From Methanobacteriota archaeon (lineage in GTDB: Archaea; Halobacteriota; Methanosarcinia; Methanosarcinales; Methanoperedenaceae): a DNA stretch of 13,238 bases. Positions within the stretch are counted from its first letter, which is position 1, and every line of letters begins with the position of its first letter. This document shows, piece by piece, positions 13,001 to 13,238 of this stretch. Both the position numbers and the translations under genes were made by a program. The DNA is taken from positions 1-13,238 of the forward strand of contig JAHIFK010000275.1 of the NCBI GenBank assembly GCA_018900975.1, in the 5' to 3' direction. The notes under the pieces are model-generated. The model made no database searches and was not told the origin of the DNA. It saw nothing but the letters and a program-made list of their open reading frames with translations.

Positions 13001-13238
13001 ATGTTAGAAAAGATCAAACTTCAGAATTTCAAGTTACACAAAGACACCACTCTTGAAATTAAGCCCATTACAATATTCATTGGACAAAACAATAGTGGAA
13101 AGTCCAGTATTTTCCAGGCGCTTCAGCTTATAAAGCAGAATTTAAAGACCCGTACACGCCGCGATATTACGTGGGATCGTTATGGGCAAAGCATATCTGG
13201 ACAATTAATTCCCCCCAAATCCGAATTAGAAAGGTCTG
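13001..13238 (+). CDS. AAA/SMC-like ATPase, N-terminal part (3' end outside window)
   Basis: The first 79 codons of a longer gene are present. The start, MLEKIKLQNFKLHKDTTLEI, followed by ITIFIGQNNSGKSSIFQALQ with Walker A GQNNSGKS at 28-35, is typical of the AAA_15/RecF/OLD-like ATPases, whose ABC-type head has an arch of coiled coil inserted before Walker B. Members of this group act in DNA repair, in OLD-type or Gabija-type phage defence, or have no known role. The fragment cannot separate these, and no TOPRIM or nuclease partner is visible. It has its own promoter and is not coupled to mqnD (36-base gap). Confidence 0.88.
   Translation, partial: MLEKIKLQNFKLHKDTTLEIKPITIFIGQNNSGKSSIFQALQLIKQNLKTRTRRDITWDRYGQSISGQLIPPKSELERS

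Overview
The window comes from an archaeon, most likely a methanogen-related euryarchaeon of the Methanosarcinales/ANME-2d ('Ca. Methanoperedens') type. The archaeal assignment rests on ribosomal protein S19e, a PDCD5-family protein, an archaeal YhbY protein, a UPF0146 protein, a bifunctional CoaBC of archaeal type and TATA-box promoters, some at leaderless spacing. The narrower assignment is an inference. It rests on two genes of the futalosine route to menaquinone (mqnB, mqnD), a quinone typical of ANME-2d, Archaeoglobales and haloarchaea but not of methanophenazine-using Methanosarcina, together with moderate GC content.

Layout. Bases 1-2372 (+) form a tight operon: the end of an ABC ATPase, its ABC-2 permease, and a cysteinyl-tRNA synthetase-like protein that lacks the C-terminal anticodon domain and one expected zinc ligand. 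Bases 2359-5800 (-) hold, in transcription order, a KaiC-like ATPase, a degenerate-KaiC/Ras-like GTPase fusion, a Roadblock/LC7 protein, YhbY, S19e and the PDCD5-family protein. The first four are spaced or overlapped by a few bases at most. S19e and the PDCD5 gene each have an upstream gap containing a CCCTG...CAGGG palindrome. A UPF0146 gene (-) and a GAF/PAS histidine kinase (+) diverge near 6350. The kinase is followed six bases later by an orphan ABC-2 permease.

Bases 9053-9644 look degraded or mobile. They contain a 61-codon remnant that seems to join the two ends of a flavoprotein disulfide-reductase-like protein, then about 325 non-coding bases full of nested inverted repeats. Bases 9645-11187 (-) hold coaBC and a small protein of unknown function. 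A 242-bp gap with a 9-bp-periodic hairpin repeat separates them from the divergent mqnB-mqnD pair. The window ends inside an AAA/SMC-like ATPase gene with a clear TATA box.

The most interesting system is the KaiC-like / pseudo-KaiC-GTPase / Roadblock module, which resembles an MglA/MglB-type switch with the GTPase fused to a RecA-fold domain that has lost its ATP-binding residues. The altered cysteinyl-tRNA synthetase-like protein is second: its two losses parallel those known in MshC, the cysteine ligase of mycothiol synthesis.
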